Of a stretch of 64,000 nucleotides of DNA, positions 1-12,793 are shown in pieces. The stretch is from NCBI GenBank assembly GCA_963556145.1, contig OY744463.1, positions 7,192,001 to 7,256,000 of the forward strand. The letters run 5' to 3'. The position numbers and the translations under genes are program-made. Each line of letters starts with the position of its first letter. The first letter of the stretch is position 1. This DNA is from Hygrocybe punicea. Its lineage: Eukaryota; Basidiomycota; Agaricomycetes; Agaricales; Hygrophoraceae. A model generated the notes under the pieces. That model made no database searches. It was given only the letters and a program-made list of their open reading frames with translations, and was not told the DNA's origin.

Positions 1-950
1 AGAACATTGGGTCAAATTAAGTTGGGAGGGCAAAGGTATGTGATTGTTCCCCCCATTTTCTGCTTTATTACATCCCTGTAGATTATCTGCCGGACACAAA
101 GCACATCGACTGGGATGGACGCGACTACCGTAGATTCATGTGGAAACTCGATTCCTGCTTTTAAGGTTCAATATCCCCACCCTCTCCTGCAGCGCCCCTG
201 CTTCAACCCCTCTTACCCTATGCACGCTTCTTATCCACCGTATGGTAGAACAGTCGAAGGTGCAATTCCACCAGGGCATCTACTCCCTCAACGCTTGAGG
301 GCCAATACCGTTTATAATTTTACGCTCAAAGTGGGGAGAGATACACAAACGATGGGGTATGCCAGGTTCCTTGGTTACAAAAAGAGGTTTGTTGAGTTTT
401 ATCACTTTCTGCGAACAATAGGGGCGCGCATTCTCCAAGCACGAAGACTTGGATCTCAAGAACTATTTTCTGGGACGACTGTAGGGCCGCACACAAACAG
501 ATTGAAACAGGTCAGCGCTCGCTCGGCGATTTATTGTCCCCTATGGGCCCTATCCACCCTACCTACCACTGGAATTTAATGTATTCGTTATCAAGAAGCC
601 ATTGTGGGCTGTTGAACGTTGAAGTCCCACCCAATATACTGTGGGTTCTACTGTATGGGTTCTCCTATGACATTCATTCCGAGTCTGCACTTTTACCCGG
701 AGTATTCGTGAGGGTTGCAATAACGGCATTTGACGCTTCTTCGACTCCTGCGTGAATGCGTTGGCGCCGAGCTGGGCCAAGAATGTTCAAGGGAGCGAAT
801 TGAATTACTCGCACCACTTGCGCACCACTTCATACGTGCGCTGGTCCCTGTTCAAGTCGAATTGAGCCATCGTACTTCATGGTGTCGCACATAACAAGTG
901 TTCCTTATCCGGAACTGCAACCATCACTCACATCGCCTAGTGCCTTTTAT
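1..950. other. Unresolved 5' region of the HNH-like gene
   Basis: No clean gene can be read here. An open frame on the + strand (115-579) is Pro/Tyr-rich at its start and has no motif I recognise. Near 755-870 a + frame reads like a helical segment (ECVGAELGQE, then HHFIRALVPV) and could be an upstream exon of the HNH-like gene that follows, because such fungal proteins usually have a helical N-terminal region. Exon borders cannot be fixed from sequence alone. Confidence 0.25.
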
Positions 951-2343
951 ACAAATGACGGAACGGACCGCGACCCACGAGTACCCACGCGAGGAAATCC
1001 GTGCCATGATGGACTTCTACCACGGGAAGACTTGTGTCCTGACGCACAACCAACTAACGGTGCATTGGGCTCACATGCTCGATGCAGCCTGGTTAACTTC
1101 CAATCAGCGGGTGCGGCATACTTTTCCATCTCCAGCTCTCTAACGCTAAAGATGCAACTGATAAGCTTCAATGGATGTTGGACAGGCATCTGCGTCAAGA
1201 CAAACATCCTAGCCATGCTGCCGAAATCCGAGAGAATCTTATACCTTGTATGTCATTTTGATTTGCTCCTGTCGCTCAAAAACTGTAATAACTATCACAG
1301 TGAGTCCTACTCATCACTCCGAGATGGACAGTAGTCCTCCCATCGCAACACTGTTCCTGCATGAAGACTTAGTAGCTCGGACGCTTGCCTTCGAGCTTGA
1401 TCTACAGCAATGGAGATTGGCAGAAATAGGGGCCGGCCGAGGGGATCCGGGTAGACCCAATTATCTTGATGCCTTCTCAGTGAGCGATATTCTGCATCCT
1501 TTAGTGCAATTCTGATTAATCTCATGCATGTGTCAGATGCCTTTCACGGAGCACCGCTGGCATAGTCGTGGCTCAGCTTTTGTGAATCTTGATGAAGAAA
1601 GGACGTACTATGCGAGAGATTGTCCTGGCGTCCATCCGCCTTCCAACAATGCGTTCCCTACTATTCGTACTTTGCTTTCCATCCCATTTTCTCTTCTCCA
1701 CACCGTCACTCGCCTGTCTGCCATTGTTCCCCGAAGCCGATATCAACACGAACTGATCACAATGGGGGAAGAGATCTTATTTCTGTGGTCGTGGGATCCG
1801 TCACCTGCAGAGGTAGAGCTATTGACAATTCATGCTGCCCGGAATAACTTGAGCACGGTACGAACGCCCCAACCCATACCCATCCGAGATCGTCAAAACG
1901 TGACATTCGACGCGATGCGCCCCCACATAACATTCGGCCCAGCGACAGGTGCCCGTCGTGCTGACCATAGTGCAAGTTCAGTTTCAGACGGGATCACGTT
2001 CGAACTCGCGTCTGGTCAAGTGGCAATCAGCGTGATACCTCACCTCTCCTGGGAGAGTGGTGCCGGACTGCAACTGTCATATGAAGACGGTGAGCAGCTG
2101 GACACGAATTACAAGGAGACAGATTTAACACACGAGACCATCGCTACCTTTCTTGAAGGATTTTCTGAAGCAATATCCGTTCCATCCCATGAATCCCGTG
2201 AATGGCAAGACCCAGAGGAGAAGACTCGCGATCAGTGTTGGTCTCCGTCAGACATCGTAGATTGGTCAAATATGATCATTGATGAGAATGAGAAGACGTT
2301 GACGATGCCGCCACTCACTCCCACGTCTTCATCGGTGGAATGA
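951..2343 (+). pseudogene. HNH-endonuclease-like protein, frameshifted
   Basis: The first block (951-1140) contains KTCVLT followed by WAHMLDAA, the Cys...His arrangement typical of HNH-type nuclease domains in Agaricomycete proteins of unknown role. The frame then ends at a TAA (1141-1143), but reading resumes one base later (from 1142, NAKDATDKLQW), so one extra base near 1141 appears to break the gene. A canonical intron follows at 1248-1300 (GTATGT...CACAG, 53 nt), then an exon to 1503 (LHEDLVARTLAFELD...DILHPL). A TGA at 1513 could be removed by a very short 33-nt intron (1504-1536), after which the same frame stays open to the stop at 2343 (FLWSWDPSPAEVELL, acidic C-terminus). The family assignment rests on a short motif; the exon chain and the frameshift are read directly. 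Confidence 0.4.
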
Positions 2344-3082
2344 GTACAAACGACTTCCTCATGTTTAAAGGGCTGATTGATCCCAGGTTATATGTTCAGT
2401 ATATGCACCTAGAATTATTTTCGCAGCAACTTCCCGCAGCATGAATATGTACATCTGAGGTGAAGTTGGGCACCTCACTGTGACCCCAGTGCCAAATAGA
2501 ATATTTTACTGGGAAATAAAAAGGAAAAAAAACAAACTTGGGGCAAGCCGGGTTCTGCTGTGGCATCCATTCCAGGTCTGCACTTTACCTTTACCTAATT
2601 TTACAGTTTTCTTCACTGGGCCCAAGTGGTCACAGAGCGGGGGATTCAAACTTCCAAGCTGTTGGCCGGATCCAAGCAGTTGTGTTCTGTGATGCAGACT
2701 GTTGGTCAACCTTGATCTCGGACCGTGTGCAGCATTTGAGTCTAGACCAGCAAGGAGCGAGAGAGGTAATTTCTTCCATTGAGTTATTACAGCAAGAATA
2801 TGCTCTCACCTTGCTCTGACATCCGGTGGAATCTGGCTCACGAGTTACGAATTCCCTAGAACACTCTTACCGTCACTCATTGGCACGTCATCTGTCTATA
2901 TGCCACCTGCTAATCTATTTACCATCCCACGACAGCAAGAATTCGAGATAAAAATCCATGCCAAACCAAAACCCAGGAAGGCGGACAAGGCATCACTGTC
3001 CAAGGGCCGGGGAGCCGTCAAATGACATTGCATCAACGGATACTTCGATAGTCTGCAATACTGATACGCCATCCTGAATATA
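2344..3082. other. Intergenic, no supported gene
   Basis: There is a 93-codon + frame at 2538-2819, but it has no recognisable motif and no splice context. From about 2890 on, the sequence is similar to the 3' flank of the second DUF6534-like gene (about 5570-5705), so it belongs to the duplicated unit. Confidence 0.3.
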
Positions 3083-5110
3083 TTAATATGAACCAGGGTG
3101 AACCAGAGACGCAGGTTTGCCAAAATGTGGAGGGCCAACCTTTTCCCTAGCTCCCGCAGGTTTTGAGAGTGTGGTGGACGGGGCTACTTGGGACAGTTTT
3201 ATTGAAGTAAGATCATCGCTGTCAATGCCTCGTCGAAGATCTTCCCGTGCATTCAATCTAAGTACCGAAATGGGGGGAATCAAAAAATTACATTAGTTTT
3301 CCTGTTGAATACCAACAATAACCAAGAAGCGCACGAGGCCAGGTAACAGCAGTAATACACTGGATAGAAACAGTGAGAACCATCAAGGATTGCTCAAATC
3401 TGATGCACGTACGTTTACTACAGAGCCCAACCAAAACGTTAGAAACGTTTAAAGCATATTCAAGTTGGTTCTGAACATAATATTAAACCTTCTTGCACAA
3501 CGGAAACCATACTCTGGGTTTGTTGCTCACAAGTATAAATGCTGAGGTTGCGAAGAAACTGCAGGAACGAATACAATGAGACTTGCAAAATGGATTTGGA
3601 GAGCAGAAGGGAACCTTACAAGACGATCAAGCCTTATTTCGGAGTTAGATAGATTTCAGGATGATAAAATCTTTAGAGAGACTCACCAGTATTGACAGAA
3701 TATAACATTAGAGTGTGAATGATCGAGTTTGTCCTGTGAAAGGAATTTTCTTTGAAATGAAACGGTGAATGGGCTACTACAAAGGTGACATGCCTGCGAA
3801 CAGCACCCCTTGATGTGTAGAGGTAGTAACACAACGAAAAAGCGATGCCGAACTCCACAGCGATTAACGAAGAGTACATCATTATTCCACCTAGCTGAGT
3901 TACGCTCAGACGAATGTCATCCTTCTCCACGGCCCTATGCAGATAATTGTGTGCATCAGGGTTCTGGACTTGCAGTCATTACAAATATACCAACATTACG
4001 GCGCCGAGATCTGCAGTTGATTAGCATTTTCATTGTCTATTTAAGAGCAATAAGACATACATTCAGAACAGGCTAGGGAAGAAAGAAAGCAATCTACATC
4101 AGCCCGAGGAAGAAAATAAGCGATACCAGAGATTCACACCTAGGGAAAAGAGAGATAGGACCACCTGTCAAAAGGTAAGAAGCAGAATACCAGCATGGGT
4201 ATGCTCACTCACGAGGACAGTGGTTAGCGGCTTGTTCTTGTTGCTGACTATAAATCAGGGAATGAGCGAGCGATGACAAATTGAGATCGTATATTCACTC
4301 ACGCAGATATACGCGACGTATAAACATGCTGTCACTGAGGAATCAGCACTGGATACAACATTTTTGAGTGAATTTACAAACCTCCGAATGATGAACTCCA
4401 TAACTCCCTTTAAATTATGGCATGGAATTCAGTGCTGAGTACTTGACATACCCATTGCACTCACCCCCAACATGGGATTGACCTTTGGACAACCCAAAGG
4501 AATATCAATTTGCACTTTGCATAAATAAGGTGTGATGTTTTGCCCCTCACCCACAAACTCCTGGAGGAATAATTTGGAAGATTACAGGGGTTTCAAAGTG
4601 AGGGAAAACTCTTACCAGAGGTTGACTGTCAGCGATGCAGGGTGACCATACTCAGTGACGAGGAAGAAATAAGACGAGTAAACATTCAGACACAAGATAG
4701 ACGTGTTGAGACACCTAATGACAACCGCCATATGATCAGGAAATTCTGCCATGGACAATACCCTATAGATCGCTTGCCAGAGGGATCCGATCTACAAAAA
4801 ATTGATTCAGAGGATGTGAGATAAAGTTTTACTGCGAAATCTCACCAGAACCCGAAGGAATAGTCGATCTCCAGGATTGCGCATATAAAATGTATACGTC
4901 TGGACACATGATATTCCCCATACACTGTTTCTTTTTTGATTAAATGCCGCAATGTCAGAAACGAACGAAAGACATACGCAGCAGTCAATACCGCTGTTGA
5001 ATTGCGCAGTAAGCATGAGACAAAAAGTTTTGCATCAATGGACGAAACTACGAACCATTCATGAACCAAGACCGGAGATCCAGTTCTACAGAGTCGGACG
5101 GTGCAGCCAT
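3083..5110 (-). CDS. DUF6534-like membrane protein, paralog A
   Basis: Multi-exon gene for a fungal integral membrane protein of the DUF6534 type (function unknown, several TM helices). Exons read on the - strand: start ATG at 5110 (MAAPSDSVEL); a 16-nt micro-exon at 4978-4993 (AVLTAA); VWGISCVQTYTFY...NPGDRLFLRVL; LNTSILCLNVYSSYFFLVTE; a short exon with SMFIRRVYLR; SNKNKPLTTVL; a TM exon with SSLIAVEFGIAFSLCYYLYT; FHRTNSIIHTLMLYSVNTG; and a C-terminal exon LNAREDLRRG. This order (GxxCVQTxxY, DRLFLK-like, LCYYLxTSR, R.ms.intlmlY.vNTG, LNAR) is the family signature. The C-terminus stops at 3083, earlier than in paralog B, whose extra tail is still recognisable beyond A's stop. It lies in tandem with two paralogs, all on the - strand. 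Confidence 0.75.
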
Positions 5111-5705
5111 TTGTGACACTAACCAGTGAGATGATCAGTGGGGAGCCATGTCTTGTAAGCAGCACAGTACGTACTACTAGTATAACCATGCCGACAATGT
5201 CGGACAATCGGACAGTTTTCCACAGTAAACGAAATGGAGCTTTTGCATACCCCGGGCCGCGGCTGCTTCACCTCACTTTTTTGGAAATTCTAAGTTGGTC
5301 TGGCACAGCCTCGGTGAGTCGGAGACACGATTGACAGGTGTTGACAAGTGTTCCAAGTCGTAACCCATTCGGTTCCCATCCTGCCGTCAGTCGCACTGCT
5401 GCTGGCAATCTAGCCAACCAAGCCTGAAACCTGGTTTTCGAAACGTGAGGGTCCAAACCAGGGGACGTGATGACGGTGATGTGCTACCGGGAACCTTCGT
5501 TCCGTAAGTTATGATATACTGACCTGTATAAAGTAGGACAGAATTATGTAGAACAATCCTACGGCTTCTGCTAAGTTATTTACCATCAAGAATTGAGATA
5601 ATTTTTTTTTGTCAAAGTTCTCGATGACCGGGGCATAAGCAGCCAAAACCCCGGGGCGAAATGAAAGTCAAGACGTCATTGTCCGAAGGCCTGGGAAAAG
5701 TCAAA
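5111..5705. other. Upstream region of paralog A and 3' flank of paralog B
   Basis: No ORF with family similarity. It should contain the promoter of paralog A (to about 5460) and the terminator region of paralog B. An A-poor, T-rich run (9 T) lies near 5602-5610. Confidence 0.3.
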
Positions 5706-7784
5706 TTACGTGGCATCAACGGATAGTTCGACGGTCTGCAATACTGATACGCCACCCTGAATACAAGAATAAATCAGAGACGCAGGTTGACAGATATGTA
5801 CAAGGTCGACCTTTTCCCCAGCTCCTGCAGGCTTCCAAAGTCTGGTGGGTGGAGTTGCGCAGGATAAATGTATTGACACATGATCATCACTGCCACTAAT
5901 GCCTCGTCGAAGATCCTCCCTTGCATTCAGGCTAAGGACCGAAATGAGAGGAATTTACATTAGTTCTACAGTTGATATTGATAATAGTCAACCAACGTAC
6001 GAGGCTAGATAACAGCAGAAATACACTTGACGGGAAGAAAAAAAACGAGAAACCGTTAATGATTGCTCAAACCTGAAGAATAACACACACACACATTTGG
6101 TACCGAGCCAAGTCAAAGCGGCGGTAAGGCCGGAGTAGATAAAAGAATTGGCCTGAGAGTAATGTTAAACATTCTTGCACCATGGAGAACATTGTTGCTC
6201 ACAAGTATTCCTGCTGCGGTCGAGATAAAACTGCATAGGCAAATATGATGAGACTTGCGGGATGAATCTAGAGAACAAATGGCCTACATAAGAATCAAAC
6301 CTTATTTCCCACCAGAAGTCAGATTAAATTTAAGATGATAAAAAATAGTGGCGGGACTCACCAGTATTTACAGCATATAACATTAGAGTGTGAATGATTG
6401 TGTTCATCCTACGAAAGGAATGATCTTTGAGATCAAACCATGAATGAGTAACCACAACGACATACCTACGAAAAGTGCCCCTTGACGTGTAGAGGTAGTA
6501 GCATAGTGAAATAGCGATGCAGAATTCCACGAAGGTTAGTGAAGAGTACAACATTATACCCGCCCGAGAAGTCGTACGATGCAAAAGGTTCTTCTGCCCG
6601 GTTCTATGAGGAGAATTGGGTGCATAAGGGTTTTGAGACTCAGATGCCGATTTTTTCTCAAAGATACCAACATCACGGCGCCGAGATCTGCAATTGTGAT
6701 TAGTATTTTCAATGTTTGTCTATGAGTAATAAGACATACATTCAAAACAGGCTAGAGAAGTAAGAAAATATTTTTACATCAGCACGAGGAAGAAACAGTG
6801 ACATTGGAGAGGTCCACACCCAGGGCGAAGAGAGATAGGACCACCTGTCTAAAGATAAAAAGAAGAACATCGGCATATGTGTGGTTCACTCACGAGGATG
6901 ATGGTTAGCAACTTGTTCTTGTTGCTGACTACCAATCATGAAATAAGTGTGGAAACGACAAATTGAAATTATATATTCAACTCACGCAGATACACACGAC
7001 GTATAAACATGCTGTGACCCAGCAATCAGCATTTCGATACAACAATCTTCTGAAATGACTGTGCAGACCTCCGAATGATAAACTCCATAACTCCCTTTTA
7101 ATGATAGATTGGAATTGAGTGCCGAGTACTTGAGATACCCATTGCACTTACCGCCGACATGATATGGAGCTTTTAGACAACCCGAATTGACACTTTGTAT
7201 AAACAAGATGATGTATTTCCCACTCACCCACAAACTCCTAGAGGAAAGAGGGTCAAAAAAGGAGATTGCAGAGTGGAGGAAAACCCTCACCAGACGTTGA
7301 CTATCAGCGATGCAGGGTGACCGTACCCAGCGACGAGGAAGAAATAAGACGTGTGAATGTTCAGGCAAAAGTTGAACGTATTCATACACCTAATGGCAAC
7401 GGTCATTCGATCAGGAATGCTAGGAAATTACCCTATAGATCGCTTGCCAGAGGGATCCGATCTACAAAAACGTGAATCAGAGGATGTGAGACCAGGAGTT
7501 TTACTGCGAAATCTCACCAGGACACGAAGGTATAGTCGATCTCCAGGATTATGTATATAGAATGTATACATCTGGACACATGATATCCCCCATACACTGT
7601 CACTTTTTAATGAGAGTTGCCTCCACAAGAACGAAAACGTACGCAGCATTCAATACCGCTGTTGTTGAATGGTCGTAAGCATGGGACATTGAGATTCACA
7701 TCATTGGGGAGGCAAATACCAACCGCCTATGAAATAAGACCCGAGAACCAGTTCTACAGACGATGCGGGGAGGCTCTCAGCCAT
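5706..7784 (-). CDS. DUF6534-like membrane protein, paralog B
   Basis: Second copy of the tandem family. The start ATG at 7784 gives MAESLPASSVELVLGSYF, matching the first exons of paralogs A and C. A 16-nt micro-exon lies at 7643-7658 (AVLNAA) and joins in frame to VWGISCVQMYTFYIHNPGDRLYLRVL. Further exons: TVAIRCMNTFNFCLNIHTSYFFLV with the YGHPASL motif; SMFIRRVYLR; SNKNKLLTIIL; GIMLYSSLTFVEFCIAISLCYYLY; SFRRMNTIIHTLMLYAVNTG; SLNAREDLRRGISGSDD. The C-terminus ends GVSVLQTVELSVDAT at the TAA of 5706-5708. No lesion is visible in the exons I could read. DUF6534 proteins are common, often clustered and expanded in Agaricomycetes; their biochemical role is not established. Confidence 0.75.
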
Positions 7785-9193
7785 TGTTCAGGTCGTAAAA
7801 ACTGATCGGTGGAAATTACTAGGGAAAGCGTTGTTTTATGCTGTGTGCGAGTAAATGGTTCCGAGTCCGCATTCCGAATGTACTGTGGAAACTCAACACG
7901 CCAATCAGACAGTTGTTCATGTCACACCATCCCCAACCAGAACTGTTGCTTTATAGGACGTACCTGCATCAGACCCTCAGACTCTCTATGTATTCCGGTG
8001 TCACCAAGCTTTCGAGTTCCCCACGGCTGACAGATCTATCAGAGAATTGTGGTAACTGTGCTGACATGCCGCTCTGCTTTAAGTTACTTGCTGACCGTTC
8101 TCCGTCAGAGTCCATCTGCAGTAAATGACGTCCGTGCCCGCCAACTTACAAGTGTTAGCGGTAAAAACAAACCTCTCAGAGACGCTTTAAGTTCAATGAG
8201 GTTCCCAGTCGGCCTGAAGGCAGTCCGAATGCTCGCCTATGATTGACAGGTGTAGAGTTTCCGAGTTGCAACTGCTTTTGACTAATGGCGGCAAGTTCCG
8301 TGATCGGTTATCTTGAGCCTCGGCCCAAGGCTATCTGAATTCTTTATGTTTGCCCATGCAGGTGCCCGCGCCGAGCGTCTAAGTCTTATCTTGTCCCTTC
8401 CAGCCACCATCGATGTCTTCTCATGCAGTTCTCGGGAATCCCACACAGATCGCTTGCTTTTCAGTCTCAAACAAGATCGTCACCCCAAACAGCCTTGTTT
8501 CGCTCCGATATTTCAAAGAACCCACCCCAAATGTGCTCCTCACTCAAGGAAGCGACGAGTTTTTCCAACGATACTAGTCGGATCCCGACATGTATCACCC
8601 CAGGCCACTGGACAATATCTTCATGACTCTAGACTCGAGGACCAAGGACATTTTTCACCAGGCAGATGTGGTGACTTGAAGTCCGTTTGTCATTCTGTGG
8701 GACTACCGAATGCTTTGAATTCTCCTTAGAATCATGCGTGGTGAGCGATGGGGTCCTCTACCTCGACGAGCACGATTCCGGGTCGGACAGGTAACGTTGT
8801 CGCATTTGGCGAACAATAGCCGTCTTGACTGGTAAATCATAGATGCAAAATAGACCGCCAGAGTTATACAGGGTCAGTGGTTCAATGCACAAGCTATTTC
8901 ACATTGAATAGAATACTGACAAGACGCTAGCCTGGCATTCGAAGCTATGTGCACAAAGAGCACGGCGGATGAAGAGGATGGTATCTCGTCGGTAGTGATC
9001 CCAAATCCCCATGATCTGTGATGTAGCGTTATCTCGCGACAACTCGGAAACCTCCGATTACTTGTCGCGGGTGAGGTGGATTGTGTTAAAGGTTAGTAGT
9101 TATGGAACCACGAGTCCTGTAATCTGAATCGCCACCAAGGGTATTATACGGGTAACCCGGACTGTTTCCTGGAATTGAAGAGCCGACAAATCA
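7785..9193. other. Intergenic region between paralog B and the next ORF
   Basis: The first about 450 bases resemble the 5' flanks of paralogs A and C (for example gattgacaggtg near 8242), so they probably hold the promoter of paralog B. A 138-codon + frame at 8313-8729 has unbiased composition and no motif. I support no gene here. Confidence 0.3.
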
Positions 9194-9670
9194 ATGCTAG
9201 AAGATCAATGTTTGTTCCACACTTTTTTTTGTCGGGTCATTGATTCATTTTGTTTGTTTATTCAAAGTTGGGCGGAACATCGTACTTATCAAAAATGGTA
9301 CTTTCAATGTCAGATGCTTGGAATTCGTGAGATATTTGTGGGACATCGCGATGCCAACGCTGTCCTCACGGATACCGAATTGATCAAGGTTGATGAGTTG
9401 GCGGCACGCATTGCGGGGTGGGATCCCCAAAAGGACATTGACCGGGGAGCAGAAGTTCTGAGGACCCTTCGTACATTTTGCCGCAATCAGATGGCAGCAG
9501 ATCAAGATGATGACAAGGTGTGGAGGGTTGAGATCGGCAAGGGAGACCCAGACCCCAGTGTAAGAGAACTCATGGCGGATGAGAGAGAGCTTGTTTCTCG
9601 CCGAGGGGGGAAAAGGTTGGGTATCATCACCATGCACGCGGTTGAAAAGCTCAGGTCTATCAATCTGTAG
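9194..9670 (+). CDS. Hypothetical protein, probable exon
   Basis: A 158-codon frame whose second half looks coding: acidic and basic residues alternate (ELIKVDELAARIAGWD, DRGAEVLRTLRTF, PSVRELMADERELVSRRGG) and Cys/Trp are few. The N-terminal third (aromatic, Cys-rich) looks less convincing, and the true start may be the Met at about residue 41 or an upstream exon. No family recognised. It lies between paralogs B and C and interrupts the otherwise regular tandem spacing, so it may have been inserted into the cluster. Confidence 0.35.
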   Translation: MLEDQCLFHTFFCRVIDSFCLFIQSWAEHRTYQKWYFQCQMLGIREIFVGHRDANAVLTDTELIKVDELAARIAGWDPQKDIDRGAEVLRTLRTFCRNQMAADQDDDKVWRVEIGKGDPDPSVRELMADERELVSRRGGKRLGIITMHAVEKLRSINL

Positions 9671-9901
9671 TCAAAATTTGTACAGTATTACATATAACGT
9701 GGAATTCAGTGGATTGTCAAGTCAGCCTCGATTTTTCAACAGCCCACTGACAGGGTGGAAATTTCCACAGTAGCAATAACGGTGCCAACCTGCCACTTTA
9801 TCATTAATAACAATAACATAATCGTAATAATTGATCTATATCTTCGCAAAGGTGTCGCACATACTTGGTAATCTGCTTGGGGACCGTGGCTTTAAGTTAG
9901 A

Positions 9902-11985
9902 CTACACAGCCTCGGTGAGGTACCGTGAGTGACTTGCGTTGCATCGACGGGTAGTTCGACGGTCCGCAATACTGATACGCCAAGCTGAATACGAACCAGA
10001 GTGAATCAGAGACGCAGATTTACACATGTGTAGAGGGTCGACCTTTTCCCCAGCTCCTGCAGGCTTCGGGAGTCTGGTGGATGGGATTACGCAGGATATT
10101 GACGTAAGATCATCTTTTTCTCTTCGAAGATCTTCCCGTGCATTCAAGCTGAGTAGAAAAATTGACATTAGTTCTACAGTTGGGTATCAATCATTGTCAA
10201 GCAACGTACGAGGCCAGATAACAGCAGAAATACACTTGCGGGAAAAAGTGAGAAACCGCTAATGATTACTCAAAACCTGAAGAATTACACACACGCACAT
10301 TTGGTAACAAGCCAAGCAAAAGCGATGGTAAGGCCAGAGAGTACAGAAAATTTGGCCTGAAAGTAATGTCAAACCTTTGTGCACCATGGAGATCACAATC
10401 ATGCTTGGTGCTCACGAGTATGGTTACTGCAGTTGAGAAAAAACTGCAGAGGCAAATATAATGAGACTTGCGGAATCTGGAGAGTATGTGGATCCGCACA
10501 TAATAATCAAGCCTTATTTCCCGCCAGGAGTCAGATTGAATTTAGGATAATAAATAATGCTAGCGAAACTCACCAGTATTTACAACATATAACATTAGAG
10601 TGTTAATAATTGTGTTCATCCTGCGAAAGGAATGTTCGTTAAGATCAAACCATGAATGGATAACCACGACGACATACCTGCGAAAAATGCCCCTTGATGT
10701 GTAGAGGTAGTAGCAGAGTGAGATAGCGATGCAGAATTCCACGGCGGTCAGTGAAGAGTACAACATTAAACCTGCCCGAGAAACCCTAGGATACGAAGAG
10801 TTCTTCTGCATGAATCTATAAGGAGATTTGGGTACATCAGGGTTTTGGGACTCAGCATGCCACTATTGAATATACAGACAATACAGCGCCGAAATCTGCG
10901 GTTGTGATTAATATTTTCAAGGTTTATTTAGGAGGTGATAAGGCATACATTCAAAACAGGCTAGAGAAGCAAAGACATTTCTACATCAGCATGAGACAGG
11001 ATACGTGGCATCGGAGAGGTTCAAACCTAGGGCGAAGAGAGATAGGATCACCTGTCCAAAGATAAAAAGAAGAACATCAGCATATGTGTGTTCACTCACG
11101 AGGATGGTGGTTAGCAACTTGTTCTTGTTGCTGACTACCAATCATGAAATAAGTGTGGAAACGACAAATTGGGATTATATATATTCAACTCACGCAGATA
11201 CACACGATGTATAAACATGCTGACGCCGAGGATTCAGCACGAGGATAGAACCTGTTAGTGAATTTGCAGACCTCCGAATTACAGACTCCATAACTCCCTT
11301 GAAATTACGGAATGGCATTCAGCGCTGAGTACTTGACATACACATGACACTTACCGCCGACATGGTGTGACACTTTAGACAGCCCAACGTAAAATCAACC
11401 ATGTTTGCCAAATCAAGAAATGAGGTTTGCCCTCACCCACACACTCCTGGAGGAATAAGGGTCAAACAGGAGATTGCGGACTGGAGGACAATCCTCACCA
11501 GACGTTGATTGTCAGCGATGCAGGGTCGGTGATGAGGAAGAAATAAGACGTGTGAACGTTCAGGCAAAAGTTGAACGTATTCATACACCTAATGGCAACG
11601 GTCATTTGATCAGGAATGCAATGGAAAATACCATAGAGGTGCTTGCCAGAGGGATCCGATCTACAAAAGCTTGATTCAGAGGATGTGAGATCAGGAGTTT
11701 TACTGCGAAATCTGACCAGGACCCGTAGGAATAGTCGATCTCCTGGATTGCGCATGTAAAATGTATACGTCTGGACACATGATATCCCCCATATACTGTC
11801 ACTCGTTAATGAGAGTTGCAGAGTGTCGCAAGAATGACAACGTACGCGGCATTCAATAGCGCTGTTGTTGAGCAACTGGGTAAGTACTAAAAGGATTCAC
11901 ATCGGTGGAGAGGCAAATACTAACCGCCCACGAAACAAGACCCAAGAAACAGTTTTACAGACGACGCAGGGAGGATCTCAGCCAT
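9902..11985 (-). CDS. DUF6534-like membrane protein, paralog C
   Basis: Third tandem copy. The start ATG at 11985 gives MAEILPASSVKLFLGSCF. The 16-nt micro-exon at 11846-11861 (ALLNAA) joins to IWGISCVQTYTFYMRNPGDRLFLRVL. The next exon reads TVAIRCMNTFNFCLNVHTSY then FFLITDPASL: compared with B it has lost three residues (YGH) by an in-frame 9-base deletion. The TM exon (LMLYSSLTAVEFCIAISLCY) and INTLMLYVVNTG are intact, as is the exon SLNAREDLRREKDD. Near the C-terminus a small indel relative to B changes the frame, so the end (to 9902) has different residues from B's GVSVLQTVELSVDAT. Three copies with the same exon plan indicate local tandem duplication. Confidence 0.7.
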
Positions 11986-12793
11986 TCTCCAGGTGGTAAA
12001 ACTGACCAGTGAAAATCACAGTGGATAACCACCATGTTTTATGCTGCGGGAGTAAGCACAGCTCGGAATGTATGTACCACCGCAGTTCGGCTCGTTATCC
12101 CAACCAGCGATGGGGCGAAATATTAGGCAAATCCCTACAGCCGTTCCCAAAACATGATATGTCCAATATTTTATCCGGACACTGTTTTCGCTGGCATCAG
12201 GAAAAGCTGTGCTTAGGATGTGTGTTTCAGAACAAAAAAGACCACGAACAGGCTCGTGAGCTGCATACAGGGTAGCGCGAGAGTAGTGACAGCCTGGGTG
12301 GAGCCCATGTGAAGGGTACCGACGATGAGTTGCCGTTCAGATGTTGACTGGCCACATCAGCTGGAAGAGATATTAAAACCCCAGGGAGGTGTTGCATTTG
12401 GGACTGAAGGTTGTGTTGCTATAGCCCAAATTACAAAGCTCAGGCTTCAGCGCTTCACCGACTCTTCCTGCTGAATCCTGCATCTTCTTCCACAAGGCGA
12501 CGAACTTCGTCTGCGACTCTTCCTGTACCTTGGAGCGAACTCTTCTGTGGCTAGACCTTGACGGTCATCATCAAGGAGTCCTTCATATCTTACAATACAC
12601 AGACTCATCAGTAGTTGTTCAAGCCTTTTGGCGTTCTCTCTTAGCCGTCGCTCGTTTCCAATAACATCACGGAAGAGAACAAGGATTGGAAGAAGAAAAT
12701 GATGTAAGGGGATGAAAATGAAACCGGACGTTGCCAGCATCTCCGGGTTGGATACGCCTAGACGGTGAGGGTGAGGGCCGCGGTGACGTTGGG
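11986..12793. other. Promoter of paralog C and uncertain coding remnant (- strand)
   Basis: 11986-12260 resembles the upstream regions of the other paralogs. Between about 12434 and 12700 the - strand has two coding-like stretches in different frames: RRLRENAKRLEQLLMSL (heptad-like) and, after a possible intron, QTKFVALWKKMQDSAG with a stop near 12434. They may be a separate tiny gene or a detached C-terminal exon; neither can be confirmed. Confidence 0.25.

Larger units (their letters stand above)
2890..12260 (-). repeat. Tandem duplicated gene block (three DUF6534-like units)
   Basis: Three units of roughly 2.2-2.7 kb (about 2890-5460, 5570-8270, 9900-12260) share exons, introns and flanking sequence, recognisable even in non-coding parts such as the 3' flanks. 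The third unit is separated from the second by about 1.6 kb of unrelated DNA containing the 9194-9670 ORF. Confidence 0.7.

Noticed and set aside
8313..8729. 138-codon + ORF upstream of paralog B
   Set aside because: Mixed composition, no motif, and it lies in sequence that should be the promoter and flank of the DUF6534-like gene.
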